Of a stretch of DNA of 40,800 nucleotides, positions 6,620 through 14,705 are shown piece after piece. Source of the stretch: DASUDX01 sp036275365 (lineage in GTDB: Bacteria; Pseudomonadota; Gammaproteobacteria; Nevskiales; Nevskiaceae); NCBI GenBank assembly GCA_036275365.1, contig DASUDX010000054.1, positions 1-40,800 on the forward strand, written 5' to 3'. The notes under the pieces were generated by a model that was not told the origin of the DNA, did no database searches, and saw nothing but the letters and a program-made list of their open reading frames with translations. Each line of letters begins with the position of its first letter. Position 1 is the first letter of the stretch. The translations under genes were made by a program, and so were the position numbers.

Positions 6620-8815
6620 ATGGCTTTTGACCCCTCCGTCCCCCCATCCTTGGCGAATCCCCCGCCTGCCGCGCCTGCCCCGCCCTCCCGGTCGATGTTC
6701 CTTGGACGCCTCCCGATCCTGAACCAGGTGTCAGTTCGCACCCGGCTGCGGATCTTTGTGTTTGGCCTGTTTGCCCTGCTCGGCCTGATGGCTTTCGAGC
6801 TCTACCGCTTCGTCTCGGCCGAGCAGAAGCTGATCGCCGCCGAGAATGTCCAGGCCCAGCGCCTGGAGGTGCTGCAGGAGCTGCAATCCGCCTTCACCCA
6901 GTACCGCTACTGGAACTGGTATCTGCTGTCCTCGGCGATGATCGAGGACGAGCGCGAGACCGGCCGGCGGTCCGCCGAGCTGGCCCTCGAGCGGGTGACC
7001 CTGGCGCTGGAGCGCGCCACCCCGCTCGACCCCGAGCCGATGGCCCAGCTGATGGCCCTGACCCGTCGCTACCAGTCGGCGATCGCCGAGGCCGAGCTGC
7101 GGCTGCAGGCCGGTGATCCCGCCGGCTATCGCCAGCAGATCATCGACGGGCGCGCGCTGGTGGCCGAGTTGCAGCAGCGGCTGGACCAGGCCCAGGCCCG
7201 CGAGCAGGGCACCCAGACCGCGCTGCGCAACGCCCAGCGCCTGCGCGCCGAGCACGCCCTGGGCCAGACCGCCCTGATCGGCGGCTCGATTCTGGTCGGC
7301 GGCCTGCTGCTGCTGTGGCTGATCCTGCGGCAGGTGGTGCGGCCGCTGGATGGCATCGGCACCGCCCTGCGCCAGCTGCACGATCCGGCCCAGGGCAGCC
7401 TGCCCGGCAATGCCGGTGCGGTCGACGAGTTCGGCGAGATGGTCACCGCCCTGCGCCAGTTCCGCGCCCAGTCCGCCACCCTGCATTACCTCGCCTACAC
7501 CGACAGCCTCACCGACCTGCCCAACCGCGCGCGGCTGGAGCGGGCGCTGACCGAGCGCCTGAGCGATCACCGCATCAGCGGCCGCAGCCTGGCGCTGATG
7601 TTTCTTGATCTCGATCACTTCAAGTCGATCAACGACTCGCTGGGACATTCGCGCGGCGACCGCTACCTGCGCGAGGCGGCCTATCGGCTGCGCCAGCTGG
7701 CGCCCCCGCAGAGCCTGATCGTGCGCTACAGCGGCGATGAGTTCGCCATCCTGCTCACCGATCTGGCGGCCGACGGCGGCGAACAGGGGCGGGTCGAGCA
7801 GCTGGCCCAGCGCATCCTCGAGGGCATGAGCCTGCCGGTGGACCTGGAGGGCCACAGCCTGTCGATGAGCGCGAGCATTGGCATCGCCCTGTTCCCCCGC
7901 GATGTCGCCGATGTCGACGAGCTGGTCAGCAGTGCCGATGCGGCGATGTATCTGGCCAAGCGCTACGGGCGCAACCGCGTGCAGTTCGCCACGCCCACCC
8001 TGACCGCCGACATCCGCAACCGCGTGCGGCTGGCCAGCGACATCCGGCGTGGGCTCGCCGCCGATGAGTTCGAGCCCTTCTACCAGCCGGTGCTCGATGT
8101 GATGAAGGGCACGGTGATCGGTGCCGAGGCGCTGCTGCGCTGGCGCCACCCGGAGCGTGGCCTGGTGATGCCGGGCGAGTTCGTGCTCGCCGCCGAGGAG
8201 TCCGGCTCCATCGACCAGCTCGGCGGTCGCTGTCTGGAACGCGGCTGCGCCGATCTGCAGCGGCTGGCCGAGCAGCATCCGCAGATCCGCGTCTGCGTGA
8301 ACCTCTCGGTGCGCGAGCTGCGCAGCAATGACCTGGTGACCCGGGTGCGGCGCACCCTGCAGCGCGCCGGGCTCAAGCCGGGCCAGCTCGAGCTGGAGAT
8401 CACCGAGAGCACCGCCATGGAGCACGCCGAGGCCACCACCCGGGTGCTGCACGAGCTGCACCAGCTCGGGGTGAATCTGAGCATCGATGACTTCGGGACC
8501 GGCTATTCCTCGCTGGCCTATGTGCAGCGCCTGCCGGTGCAGAAGATCAAGATCGATCGCACCTTCGTCGCCCAGCTCTGCGAGACCCCGGAGGCCGAGG
8601 CGATCGTGGTGGCGACCCTGGCGATGGCCCGCGCCCTCAAGCTCGATGTGGTGGCCGAAGGCGTCGAGACCATCGCCCAGATGCTGCGGCTGTGCGAGCT
8701 GGGCTGCACCCAGCAGCAGGGCTTCCTGTTCTCGCGGGCGCTGCCGGCCGAGGACTTCCGCACCTGGGTGGCGACCGCCCCCAAGCGCGTGGTGGACATC
8801 GCCAGCGTCGCCTGA
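6620..8815 (+). CDS. membrane-bound GGDEF-EAL cyclic-di-GMP protein
   Basis: This 731-residue protein has a Pro/Ala-rich cytoplasmic N-terminus and a first membrane helix near residues 43-62. A periplasmic helical sensor region of about 150 residues follows, then a second membrane helix near 215-237 (GGSILVGGLLLLWLIL) and a HAMP-like linker. The GGDEF domain covers about 290-445 and has SGDEF at 371-375 instead of GGDEF; this variant is tolerated in some active cyclases. The EAL domain covers about 465-715 with E503-A-L, NLSVREL, LEITES, IDDFGTGYSS, KIDRTF and EGVET, so all catalytic residues of a phosphodiesterase appear present. It likely degrades, and perhaps also makes, cyclic di-GMP in response to an envelope signal. 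It is a single gene divergent from the SDR. Confidence 0.93.
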   Translation: MAFDPSVPPSLANPPPAAPAPPSRSMFLGRLPILNQVSVRTRLRIFVFGLFALLGLMAFELYRFVSAEQKLIAAENVQAQRLEVLQELQSAFTQYRYWNWYLLSSAMIEDERETGRRSAELALERVTLALERATPLDPEPMAQLMALTRRYQSAIAEAELRLQAGDPAGYRQQIIDGRALVAELQQRLDQAQAREQGTQTALRNAQRLRAEHALGQTALIGGSILVGGLLLLWLILRQVVRPLDGIGTALRQLHDPAQGSLPGNAGAVDEFGEMVTALRQFRAQSATLHYLAYTDSLTDLPNRARLERALTERLSDHRISGRSLALMFLDLDHFKSINDSLGHSRGDRYLREAAYRLRQLAPPQSLIVRYSGDEFAILLTDLAADGGEQGRVEQLAQRILEGMSLPVDLEGHSLSMSASIGIALFPRDVADVDELVSSADAAMYLAKRYGRNRVQFATPTLTADIRNRVRLASDIRRGLAADEFEPFYQPVLDVMKGTVIGAEALLRWRHPERGLVMPGEFVLAAEESGSIDQLGGRCLERGCADLQRLAEQHPQIRVCVNLSVRELRSNDLVTRVRRTLQRAGLKPGQLELEITESTAMEHAEATTRVLHELHQLGVNLSIDDFGTGYSSLAYVQRLPVQKIKIDRTFVAQLCETPEAEAIVVATLAMARALKLDVVAEGVETIAQMLRLCELGCTQQQGFLFSRALPAEDFRTWVATAPKRVVDIASVA

Positions 8816-8839
8816 GGCGAGCCCGGAATCCGCCTCAGG
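8811..8839. terminator. inverted repeat holding both stop codons of a convergent pair
   Basis: CCTGAGGCG (8811-8819) and CGCCTCAGG (8831-8839) are perfect nine-base arms with an 11-base loop. The plus-strand TGA (8813-8815) and the minus-strand pdxH stop (TCA at 8835-8837) each lie inside an arm. It is a likely bidirectional terminator or 3' end stabiliser. Confidence 0.5.
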
Positions 8840-9458
8840 GTTCCAGGCGCTCGATCACCCAGCCGGCGCCGTCGCGGCGGTAGCGCAGGCGGTCGTGCAG
8901 ACGCCCGCCGCGGCCCTGCCAGCATTCCACCTGCTCCGGGCGCAGGCGGAAGCCGCCCCAGTCCTCCGGCAGCGGGATGGCGGAGCCGTCGGCATAGCGC
9001 GCCTCGTTGTCGGCCAGGCGCTGGTCGAGCTCGGCCCGGCTGGCCACCACCTGCGACTGCCGGGAGGTGGCGGCGCCGATCTGCGAGAGCCGCGGCCGCG
9101 AGTGGAAGTAGGCCTCCGATTCCTCGCGGCTGAGCCGCTCGATGCGCCCTTCGAGGCGCAGCTGGCGCTCCAGCTGGTCCCACCAGAACAGCAGGGCGGC
9201 GCGCGGGTTGTCGCGCAGCTCCAGACCCTTGCGGCTGCCGTAGTGGGTGAAGAAGCGCGGGCAGCCCTCGGAGAAGCCCTTGAACAGCACCATGCGGGCG
9301 GAGGGCGCCCCGTCCGCGCTCGCCGTGGCCAGGGCCATGGCGCCGGGCTCGATCATGCCGGCGGCGCGGGCGTCGTCGATCCAGCGCGCCAGCTGCGCCA
9401 TCGGGTCGGGCAGCAGCTGATCGGGGTCCAGCGGCGGGTTGCGGGTGTACTGGCTCAT
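8835..9458 (-). CDS. pdxH: pyridoxamine 5'-phosphate oxidase
   Basis: This 207-residue protein is close to the usual length of PdxH, the FMN-dependent enzyme that oxidises pyridoxamine or pyridoxine 5'-phosphate to pyridoxal 5'-phosphate, the last step of vitamin B6 synthesis and salvage. Visible family blocks are MALATASADGAPSARMVLFKGF (FMN and substrate entry), FFTHYGSRKG, RQLRLEGRIERL, SRQSQVV and the C-terminal signature FRLRPEQVECWQGR followed by RLHDRLRY. The start at 9458 (MSQYTRNPPLDP) is preferred because the upstream in-frame extension is an Arg/Pro-rich stretch unlike the family. It converges with the GGDEF-EAL gene and diverges from the AcuI-like reductase. No nearby B6 genes were seen. 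Confidence 0.95.
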   Translation of the reverse strand: MSQYTRNPPLDPDQLLPDPMAQLARWIDDARAAGMIEPGAMALATASADGAPSARMVLFKGFSEGCPRFFTHYGSRKGLELRDNPRAALLFWWDQLERQLRLEGRIERLSREESEAYFHSRPRLSQIGAATSRQSQVVASRAELDQRLADNEARYADGSAIPLPEDWGGFRLRPEQVECWQGRGGRLHDRLRYRRDGAGWVIERLEP

Positions 9459-9598
9459 CGGCGGTATCCGGAAATCCGGCGCGCAGTGTGGCGCAGGCGC
9501 CGCCTGGCGGGGGCGCGGTCGCAGCGCTGCCTCATCGCCCGCGGGCATCGGGTAGAGTCCGGTGGATCGCCTTTTTCGGTCTTGCAACGGAGCTGCCC

Positions 9599-10609
9599 AT
9601 GCCGGTCCCCTCCCGCTTCCGCGCCCTGCGGGTTCATCAGGTCGAGAAGGCCACCCGCGCCCAGATCGAGGACATCAGCCTCGACGATCTGAGCCCCGGC
9701 GAGGTGGTGATCCGCGTGGCCTACTCGGGCATCAACTACAAGGACGCGCTGGCGGTCACCGGCAAGGGCCGGATCATGAAGGGCTACCCGCGGGTGGCCG
9801 GCATCGATCTCTCCGGCGTCGTCGAGTCCAGCAGCGATGCCCGCTATGTGCCGGGTCAGGCGGTGCTGGTCACCGGCTGCAACATCGGCGAGCTGCTCGA
9901 CGGCGGGCTGGCCGAGTACGCCCGGGTGCCGGCCGAGGCGGTGGTGGCGCTGCCCACCGGGCTGACCCTGTTCGAGGCGGCGGCCATCGGCACGGCAGGC
10001 TTTACCGCGGCGCTGGCGCTGCGGCGCATGCTGGAGAACCACCAGACCCCGGAGCTGGGACCGATCGCGGTGACCGGCCCCACCGGCGGGGTCGGGTCGA
10101 TCGCCATCGGCCTGTTCAAGCGCGCCGGCTTCTCGGTGACCGCCATCACCGGCAAGAAGTCCTGGGCCAGCGACTATCTGCAGCAGCTCGGTGCCAACGA
10201 GGTGATCAGCCGGCAGACCCTGGAGATGGGCAAGAAGCCGCTGGAAACCGCGCTGTGGGGCGGGGCGGTGGACAACATCGGCGGCGAGACCCTGGCCTGG
10301 CTCACCCGCACCACCCGGCCCTGGGGCAACATCGCCAGCATCGGCCTGGCCCAGTCCCATGAGCTGAGCACCACGGTCATGCCCTTCATCCTGCGCGGGG
10401 TGAGCCTGCTCGGCATCCATTCGGTGGAGTGCCCGCGCAGCTGGCGCCTGGAGCTGTGGCAGAAGCTCGCGCATGACTGGAAGCCGCGCGGGCTGGACAA
10501 GCTGATCGCCACCCGGGTGGTCGGTCTCGACGAGGTGCCGGGCATCTGCGAGGAGCTGATCGACGGCACCGTGCAGGGCCGCACCGTGGTGCGCCTGGCC
10601 GGTGGCTGA
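9599..10609 (+). CDS. acuI: YhdH/YhfP-type zinc-independent quinone oxidoreductase (acryloyl-CoA reductase, AcuI-like)
   Basis: This 336-residue medium-chain dehydrogenase matches the length and order of the YhdH/AcuI family. It has YSGINYKDALAVTGKGRI and the block PRVAGIDLSGVVE near the N-terminus, GTAGFTAALALRRM in the middle, the NADPH-binding turn VTGPTGGVGSIAIGL, and VDNIGGETLAWL. YhdH/AcuI enzymes reduce toxic acryloyl-CoA to propionyl-CoA with NADPH. Zinc-binding cysteines are absent, as in the family. The ATG at 9599 is supported by CGGAG at 9588-9592, and TAGAGT at 9553-9558 could be a -10 box. It is followed after five bases by the CDF exporter, so the two may share a transcript. 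The symbol is given for the family; the physiological substrate is inferred. Confidence 0.87.
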   Translation: MPVPSRFRALRVHQVEKATRAQIEDISLDDLSPGEVVIRVAYSGINYKDALAVTGKGRIMKGYPRVAGIDLSGVVESSSDARYVPGQAVLVTGCNIGELLDGGLAEYARVPAEAVVALPTGLTLFEAAAIGTAGFTAALALRRMLENHQTPELGPIAVTGPTGGVGSIAIGLFKRAGFSVTAITGKKSWASDYLQQLGANEVISRQTLEMGKKPLETALWGGAVDNIGGETLAWLTRTTRPWGNIASIGLAQSHELSTTVMPFILRGVSLLGIHSVECPRSWRLELWQKLAHDWKPRGLDKLIATRVVGLDEVPGICEELIDGTVQGRTVVRLAGG

Positions 10610-10614
10610 GTGAG

Positions 10615-11682
10615 GTGAGCAAGGCGCCGTCAGCCGCGCCCGCCGGCGAGGACACAGCGGGCTCCCGCCACCCGGCCGCTGGCGCCTGCGCGCCGGGTCC
10701 GGCCCACCGCCACGGCCACCACCACGACCACGGCCCGGGTCATGGGCAGCGGTCCGCTGCCGCGGCGGCCGGGGACGGCGGCGCCGATCCGGACGAGACC
10801 GCCGCGCATCAGGAGCCGGCGGCCGATGGCTCGCGTCTGCGCCTGGCGCTCGGGCTCACCGTCGGCTTCATGGCGGTGGAGCTGGCCGCCGGCGTCTACA
10901 GCGGCTCGCTGGCCCTGATCGCCGATGCCGGCCACATGGCCACCGATGCCGCCTCCCTGGCGCTGGCCCTGTTTGCCGTCTCGGCCGCGCGGCGCCCGGC
11001 TGACGCCCAGCGCTCGTTCGGCTATGCCCGGGCCCGCGTGCTGGCGGCCTTCGTCAATGCCCTGGCGCTGATCGGGCTGGCCGGCTGGATTGCGGTGGAG
11101 GCGCTGCTGCGCCTGCTGGAGCCCGCGCCGGTGCTGGCCCTGCCTATGCTAGTGGTGGCCAGTCTCGGGCTGCTGGTGAACCTGCTGTGCCTGCGGATTC
11201 TTCACGGCGGCCATCATCACGATCTCAACACCCAGGGCGCGATCGCCCATGTGATCGGCGATCTGCTCGGCTCGGTGGCGGCCATCGCTGCCGCCCTGCT
11301 GATCCTGTTCACCGGCTACACCGTGGCCGATCCGCTGCTCTCGGTGGTGGTGGCCGGCCTGATCGCCCGCCACGGCCTGCGGCTGGCCCGTGACTGTGCC
11401 CATGTGCTGCTCGAAGGCACCCCGCGCGGGCTGGATCTCACCGCCCTGCGCCAGCAGCTGCCGGCGGCAGTGCCGGGCCTGCGCGAGGTGCACCACCTGC
11501 ACGCCTGGGAGCTGGTGCCCGGGCAGATCCTGATGACCCTGCACGCGGTGGTCGACCCGGCCGAGCTCGATCCCGATCAGGCCCCGGCGCGGATCGCCCG
11601 CTGGCTGGGCGAGCAGCACCGGGTGCACCATGTAACCGTACAGGTCGAGCGCCAGCCCTGCGCCAGCCGATGCGAGGCCTGA
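10615..11682 (+). CDS. cation diffusion facilitator metal exporter (CzcD/ZitB-like)
   Basis: This 355-residue protein begins with a GTG start five bases after the AcuI-like stop. The N-terminal 60-70 residues are disordered and carry a histidine-rich stretch (HRHGHHHDHGPGHG) typical of zinc-handling CDF proteins. Six membrane helices follow. The intramembrane metal site is visible twice as HxxxD: GHMATDAASLAL on helix 2 and HVIGDLLGSVAA on helix 5. A second His cluster (LHGGHHHDLN) sits in the loop between helices 4 and 5. The C-terminal cytoplasmic domain contains VHHLHAWELVPGQ and RVHHVTVQVE, as in ZitB/CzcD. It exports Zn(II), or possibly Co or Cd, by proton antiport at the inner membrane. 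No metal-responsive regulator is adjacent. Confidence 0.92.
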   Translation: MSKAPSAAPAGEDTAGSRHPAAGACAPGPAHRHGHHHDHGPGHGQRSAAAAAGDGGADPDETAAHQEPAADGSRLRLALGLTVGFMAVELAAGVYSGSLALIADAGHMATDAASLALALFAVSAARRPADAQRSFGYARARVLAAFVNALALIGLAGWIAVEALLRLLEPAPVLALPMLVVASLGLLVNLLCLRILHGGHHHDLNTQGAIAHVIGDLLGSVAAIAAALLILFTGYTVADPLLSVVVAGLIARHGLRLARDCAHVLLEGTPRGLDLTALRQQLPAAVPGLREVHHLHAWELVPGQILMTLHAVVDPAELDPDQAPARIARWLGEQHRVHHVTVQVERQPCASRCEA

Positions 11683-11772
11683 GGGCCTGAGACATCGTCC
11701 GGGTCTAAGCCCAGGCACGAGCACCCGCTGCGGGTTGCCCCCGGCCACTGCCCAACGTTTTGGACGCACGCC

Positions 11773-11821
11773 CTGGGCTGCCGTCCCGCTCCGGTCAGCC
11801 CAGGAGCGCCGCTGGCGCCCC
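11773..11821. terminator. inverted repeats between convergent genes
   Basis: CTGGGCTG (11773-11780) pairs with CAGCCCAG (11796-11803) across a 15-base loop. A second imperfect hairpin, GGAGCGCC-GCT-GGCGCCCC, follows directly. They lie in the 163 bp between the convergent CDF exporter and the acylase, and may terminate either transcript. Nothing else was recognised in this gap. Confidence 0.35.
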
Positions 11822-11845
11822 GGGCTGCCGGCAGACCATCGCGCC

Positions 11846-14260
11846 TTACTCGCTCAGGGTTTTCTCGCTGATCTTCTGCGCGGCGATTTCCGCCGGGCTG
11901 AACGGGAAGCGATGCCACTGCTTGGCCGAGTAGGCGCGGGTGAAGTCGGCGAAGTGGGGATTGGCCGGATCGGTGGACTGCGAGTAGGTGAGGAAGCCCT
12001 CGGAGCGCACCTGGCCGTTCTCCCAGGTCACGGTGTGGATGTAGCTGTTGCCATAGTCCACCCGCAGCCCCTGCTCGTTGAGCGGCAGGGTGTCGGCGAT
12101 GGTGAAGGCCCCCTCGTAGAACTGCCCGCCGAAGATCGGGATCGCCTCCTCGATGGCGAAGGGCCGCTGCACCTCGCCCAGCGGCGCGTCGAAGGCAAAG
12201 CCACTGGCGCTGACATTGGCCACCGCGGTATCGAAGGCCTCCTGCACGCCCTGGGCCGCGGCGTTGAAATCACGCGGCGTGTTGACCGGATCGGCTGCCG
12301 AGAAGGGCGTCGACCAGTAATCGCCGCCCCGGTCGGCGCCGCCGGAGAGCTGCAGGAAGAACTCGCGCCAGAGGTGGGCGCCGCGTGAATCCAGATTGGC
12401 GCGGCCGTCCCAGGCGCTGAGCGCGGCACAGGCCTCGGCGGCCGCCCCGCTGGCTCCCGGGCAGAGCTCGGCCAGCAGGCTGGCGCGGGCCAGCCGCTCG
12501 CTGTGCAGGGCGCTGGAGAGCGTCACCTCCTGCAGCAGGGGCAGGGTGAAGCCGGGCGCGCCCAGCCCATCGCTGCCGGCCATGCGCTCCTGGTACTGCA
12601 CGATGGCCTGGCGGGTGCGCAGGCTGCGCTCGGTTTCCTCGTCGCCGATGATGCGGTCGAAGCCGGTGATCGGTGCCGCCGGATTGGTCAGCCAGTAGCT
12701 GTCATTGCAGTTGTGCACCCAGTCGTCGCGCTCCAGGGTCGGCAGATTGGAGCGACCGAAGATGCCGGGCACCGGCGCATCGGGGTCGCTGCCCCATTCG
12801 CAGGCCGAGCGCGATCCATCCAGCACCGGCAGGCCCGGCACCAGGGCGCCGATGGCGGTGGCGATCGGCTGGGCCGAACAGGTCTGCACCTGTTCGTCGG
12901 TGACGTGCGGCACCACGGTGACATCGCCGTAGTAGGCGCGGCCCCCCGGGCCGCTGGCGACGGTGTTCACCCACGGCACCCCGAGCACGCTGCCGTGCAG
13001 ATCGATGAACTCATCGAGCGAGGCCGCCTGGTTCCAGGCGGCGAACTGGTTGATCAGACGATCGTTCTCGGCATTGGCATCGCGCAGGGCATAGGCCTTG
13101 GCGTTGTTCCAGCCCAGCACCGGCACCCCGCTGACTTCCAGCACCAGCATCGGTCCGTAGTGCGAGCGGTAGAGCGTGCGGCTCTCCTCGCTGAGGCTGC
13201 CGTCCGCTTCCTTCACCGCGATGGTGAGGGTGCTCGCCTCCAGATCGCGCAGAGCCCCGTCGTAGAAGTACTGCGTGGGGTTGGCCGGGTTCAGCGTCAG
13301 CTCGTAGAAGGTGAAGCGGTAGGCGGTGGAGACGGTATGACTCCAGGCCACCTGGTTGTTGAAGCCGATCAGCACGGCGGGTACGCCGAACAGCGACACG
13401 CCCATGATGTCGAGCTGGCCCGGCACGGTGAGATGGCTCAGATACAGCCGCTCCGGCCCGGTCCAGGGAAAGTGCGGATTGCCGAACACCATGCTGGAGC
13501 CGTCCTGGGTGCTCTCGGCCCCCAGCGCATACATATTGCTGCCGAAGCGGCGGCTGGTGTGGTCGAAGAAGGCCAGCGGCCCCGGATCCAGGCGCAGGGC
13601 CTCGGCCGGGCTCAGGGCGGGCGTGGCCGCGGCCTTGCCGTCGCCGCGGCGGGCCGAGGTGACCGGCGGCTGGGCATTGGCGATCTCGCTGACGAACACC
13701 GAGGAGCTGGCCAGCACGCCGAGGCGGAAGTAGCGGCGGTACATGTCCGCCTCCTCGATCTCGAACAGCCAGTCGGCATCGCGGCAGGCGGCATGGCGGC
13801 CCGGGTGCTCGCCGGCCTTGAGCTCGCGGATGTAGCGGTTGTAGCCGCGCACGAAGCCGGCGCTGACCTCGCGCAGATCGGCGCGGGTGGCCGCCCGGGT
13901 GCGGGCGACCACTGCATCGGTGGCCTGGCTCTTCCAGAAGAAATCGCTGCTGACATTGTCCGAGACATTGCCGTTGGGCACGATCCGGTAGCTGCCGTCA
14001 CGGCCGAAGTAGCGCGCGCGCTCACCGCGGATGGTGACCAGATCCTCCTGCAGCACGCAGAGGTTGTCCTCGGCGAAGGCATAGCCATAGCCCAGCCCCA
14101 GCCCGCCGAAGGTCTCCGAGCGGATGTGGGGAATGCCATAGGTGGTGCGGGTGATGGTCACCCCGGCGCCCGGACTGCTGCCCGGGGGCTGCGAGCTGCC
14201 GCAGGCGGCAAGCGTCAGGGACAGGGCGGCAACCGCCCACCGGCGGGGGTCAGGGCGCAT
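11846..14260 (-). CDS. penicillin-acylase-family Ntn hydrolase (aculeacin/AHL acylase-like), exported
   Basis: This 804-residue exported protein has a signal ending in ALSLTLAAC, which makes it a likely lipoprotein. The mature part begins with VTITRTTYGIPHIRSETFGGLGLGYGYAFAEDN, typical of the aculeacin A/PvdQ branch. These precursors self-cleave before an N-terminal nucleophile serine; here it is most likely S241 in RRFGSNMYALG, which starts the beta chain. Supporting family blocks are GNPHFPWTGPERLY, FNNQVAWSHTVS and WNNAKAYALRD. The enzymes remove acyl chains from amides such as acyl-homoserine lactones, lipopeptides or beta-lactams; the substrate cannot be read from sequence. A strong GGAGGAG ribosome-binding site lies at about 14266-14272 (minus strand). 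It is transcribed behind the small lipoprotein gene, 78 bp away. Confidence 0.9.
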   Translation of the reverse strand: MRPDPRRWAVAALSLTLAACGSSQPPGSSPGAGVTITRTTYGIPHIRSETFGGLGLGYGYAFAEDNLCVLQEDLVTIRGERARYFGRDGSYRIVPNGNVSDNVSSDFFWKSQATDAVVARTRAATRADLREVSAGFVRGYNRYIRELKAGEHPGRHAACRDADWLFEIEEADMYRRYFRLGVLASSSVFVSEIANAQPPVTSARRGDGKAAATPALSPAEALRLDPGPLAFFDHTSRRFGSNMYALGAESTQDGSSMVFGNPHFPWTGPERLYLSHLTVPGQLDIMGVSLFGVPAVLIGFNNQVAWSHTVSTAYRFTFYELTLNPANPTQYFYDGALRDLEASTLTIAVKEADGSLSEESRTLYRSHYGPMLVLEVSGVPVLGWNNAKAYALRDANAENDRLINQFAAWNQAASLDEFIDLHGSVLGVPWVNTVASGPGGRAYYGDVTVVPHVTDEQVQTCSAQPIATAIGALVPGLPVLDGSRSACEWGSDPDAPVPGIFGRSNLPTLERDDWVHNCNDSYWLTNPAAPITGFDRIIGDEETERSLRTRQAIVQYQERMAGSDGLGAPGFTLPLLQEVTLSSALHSERLARASLLAELCPGASGAAAEACAALSAWDGRANLDSRGAHLWREFFLQLSGGADRGGDYWSTPFSAADPVNTPRDFNAAAQGVQEAFDTAVANVSASGFAFDAPLGEVQRPFAIEEAIPIFGGQFYEGAFTIADTLPLNEQGLRVDYGNSYIHTVTWENGQVRSEGFLTYSQSTDPANPHFADFTRAYSAKQWHRFPFSPAEIAAQKISEKTLSE

Positions 14261-14301
14261 CGGGTTCTCCTCCAGCCCTTCGGACGAGGGCCTGTGGCGG
14301 G

Positions 14302-14307
14302 ACTATA
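14302..14307 (-). promoter_or_regulatory. -10-like box upstream of the acylase gene
   Basis: On the minus strand TATAGT lies about 42 bases before the acylase start, in otherwise GC-rich sequence. No convincing -35 hexamer stands 16-18 bases further up, so it is only a partial promoter match. Confidence 0.3.
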
Positions 14308-14338
14308 GCCCGGGCCGAGACCCGATTCCGCCGTCGGT

Positions 14339-14566
14339 TCAGTCGCCGTCGCCGGTTGCGTCCTCCACCGCCTCCTTCACCCCCTCGGCGGCGGCTTCCA
14401 GGGCATCGGCGGCATCCTCGGCGGCGTCCTTGAGCTTTTCGTTGTCGCGCAGGTTCAGCGCATCCTGCAGGCCGTTCTTGCCCTCGCCGAAGGGATTGCC
14501 TTCGCTGCCACAGGCGCTCAGCAAGCCGCAAGAGAGCAGAACCGCCAGCAGAGAGGAACGGGTCAT
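14339..14566 (-). CDS. small acidic lipoprotein, unknown function
   Basis: This 75-residue protein starts at 14566 with MTRSSLLAVLLSCGLLSAC, a clear lipobox with the lipidated Cys at residue 19. A short Gly/Asn spacer (GSEGNPFGEGKNG) follows. The rest is a highly acidic, Ala-rich amphipathic helix (DAAEDAADALEAAAEGVKEAVEDATGDGD) with near-heptad spacing, suggesting a coiled coil or surface helix. A GGAG box seven bases upstream supports the start. It reads in the same direction as the acylase behind it and diverges from the GAF-GGDEF gene. I do not recognise a family. The shape recalls small structural envelope lipoproteins, but nothing more can be said. Confidence 0.72.
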   Translation of the reverse strand: MTRSSLLAVLLSCGLLSACGSEGNPFGEGKNGLQDALNLRDNEKLKDAAEDAADALEAAAEGVKEAVEDATGDGD

Positions 14567-14592
14567 GGCAACACTCCAGTCAGGGATGAGGG

Positions 14593-14612
14593 GGCAGGCT
14601 GCCCAGCCTGCC
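14593..14612. repeat. perfect hairpin in a divergent intergenic region
   Basis: GGCAGGCT-GCCC-AGCCTGCC is an eight-base-pair stem with a four-base loop. It lies in the 139 bp between the divergent small-lipoprotein and GAF-GGDEF genes. It could be an operator or part of the lipoprotein mRNA leader. Confidence 0.4.
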
Positions 14613-14693
14613 TGAATCCGGGCTGAGCCGCGTCTCATCCACAGCGCCCTAGAGAAAACACACCGGCAGGGCCCGTTGCGGTGTGCACTTGCG

Positions 14694-14699
14694 TCTAAT
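14694..14699 (+). promoter_or_regulatory. -10-like box directly before the GAF-GGDEF start
   Basis: TCTAAT matches the sigma70 -10 consensus in five of six positions and ends six bases before ATG 14706. Transcription would then start at or near the ATG, giving a leaderless mRNA. No Shine-Dalgarno is visible, which fits. The -35 is poor. Confidence 0.3.
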
Positions 14700-14705
14700 G
14701 CTGCC

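Noticed and set aside
12503..14308. Long open frame (about 600 codons) antisense to the acylase
   Set aside because: High GC removes stop codons from antisense frames. The translation is low-complexity His/Gly/Ala/Arg-rich with no family signal, while the opposite strand encodes a clear acylase.
14635..14643. DnaA-box-like TCATCCACA
   Set aside because: A single 8/9 match without a cluster or AT-rich unwinding element; not an origin.
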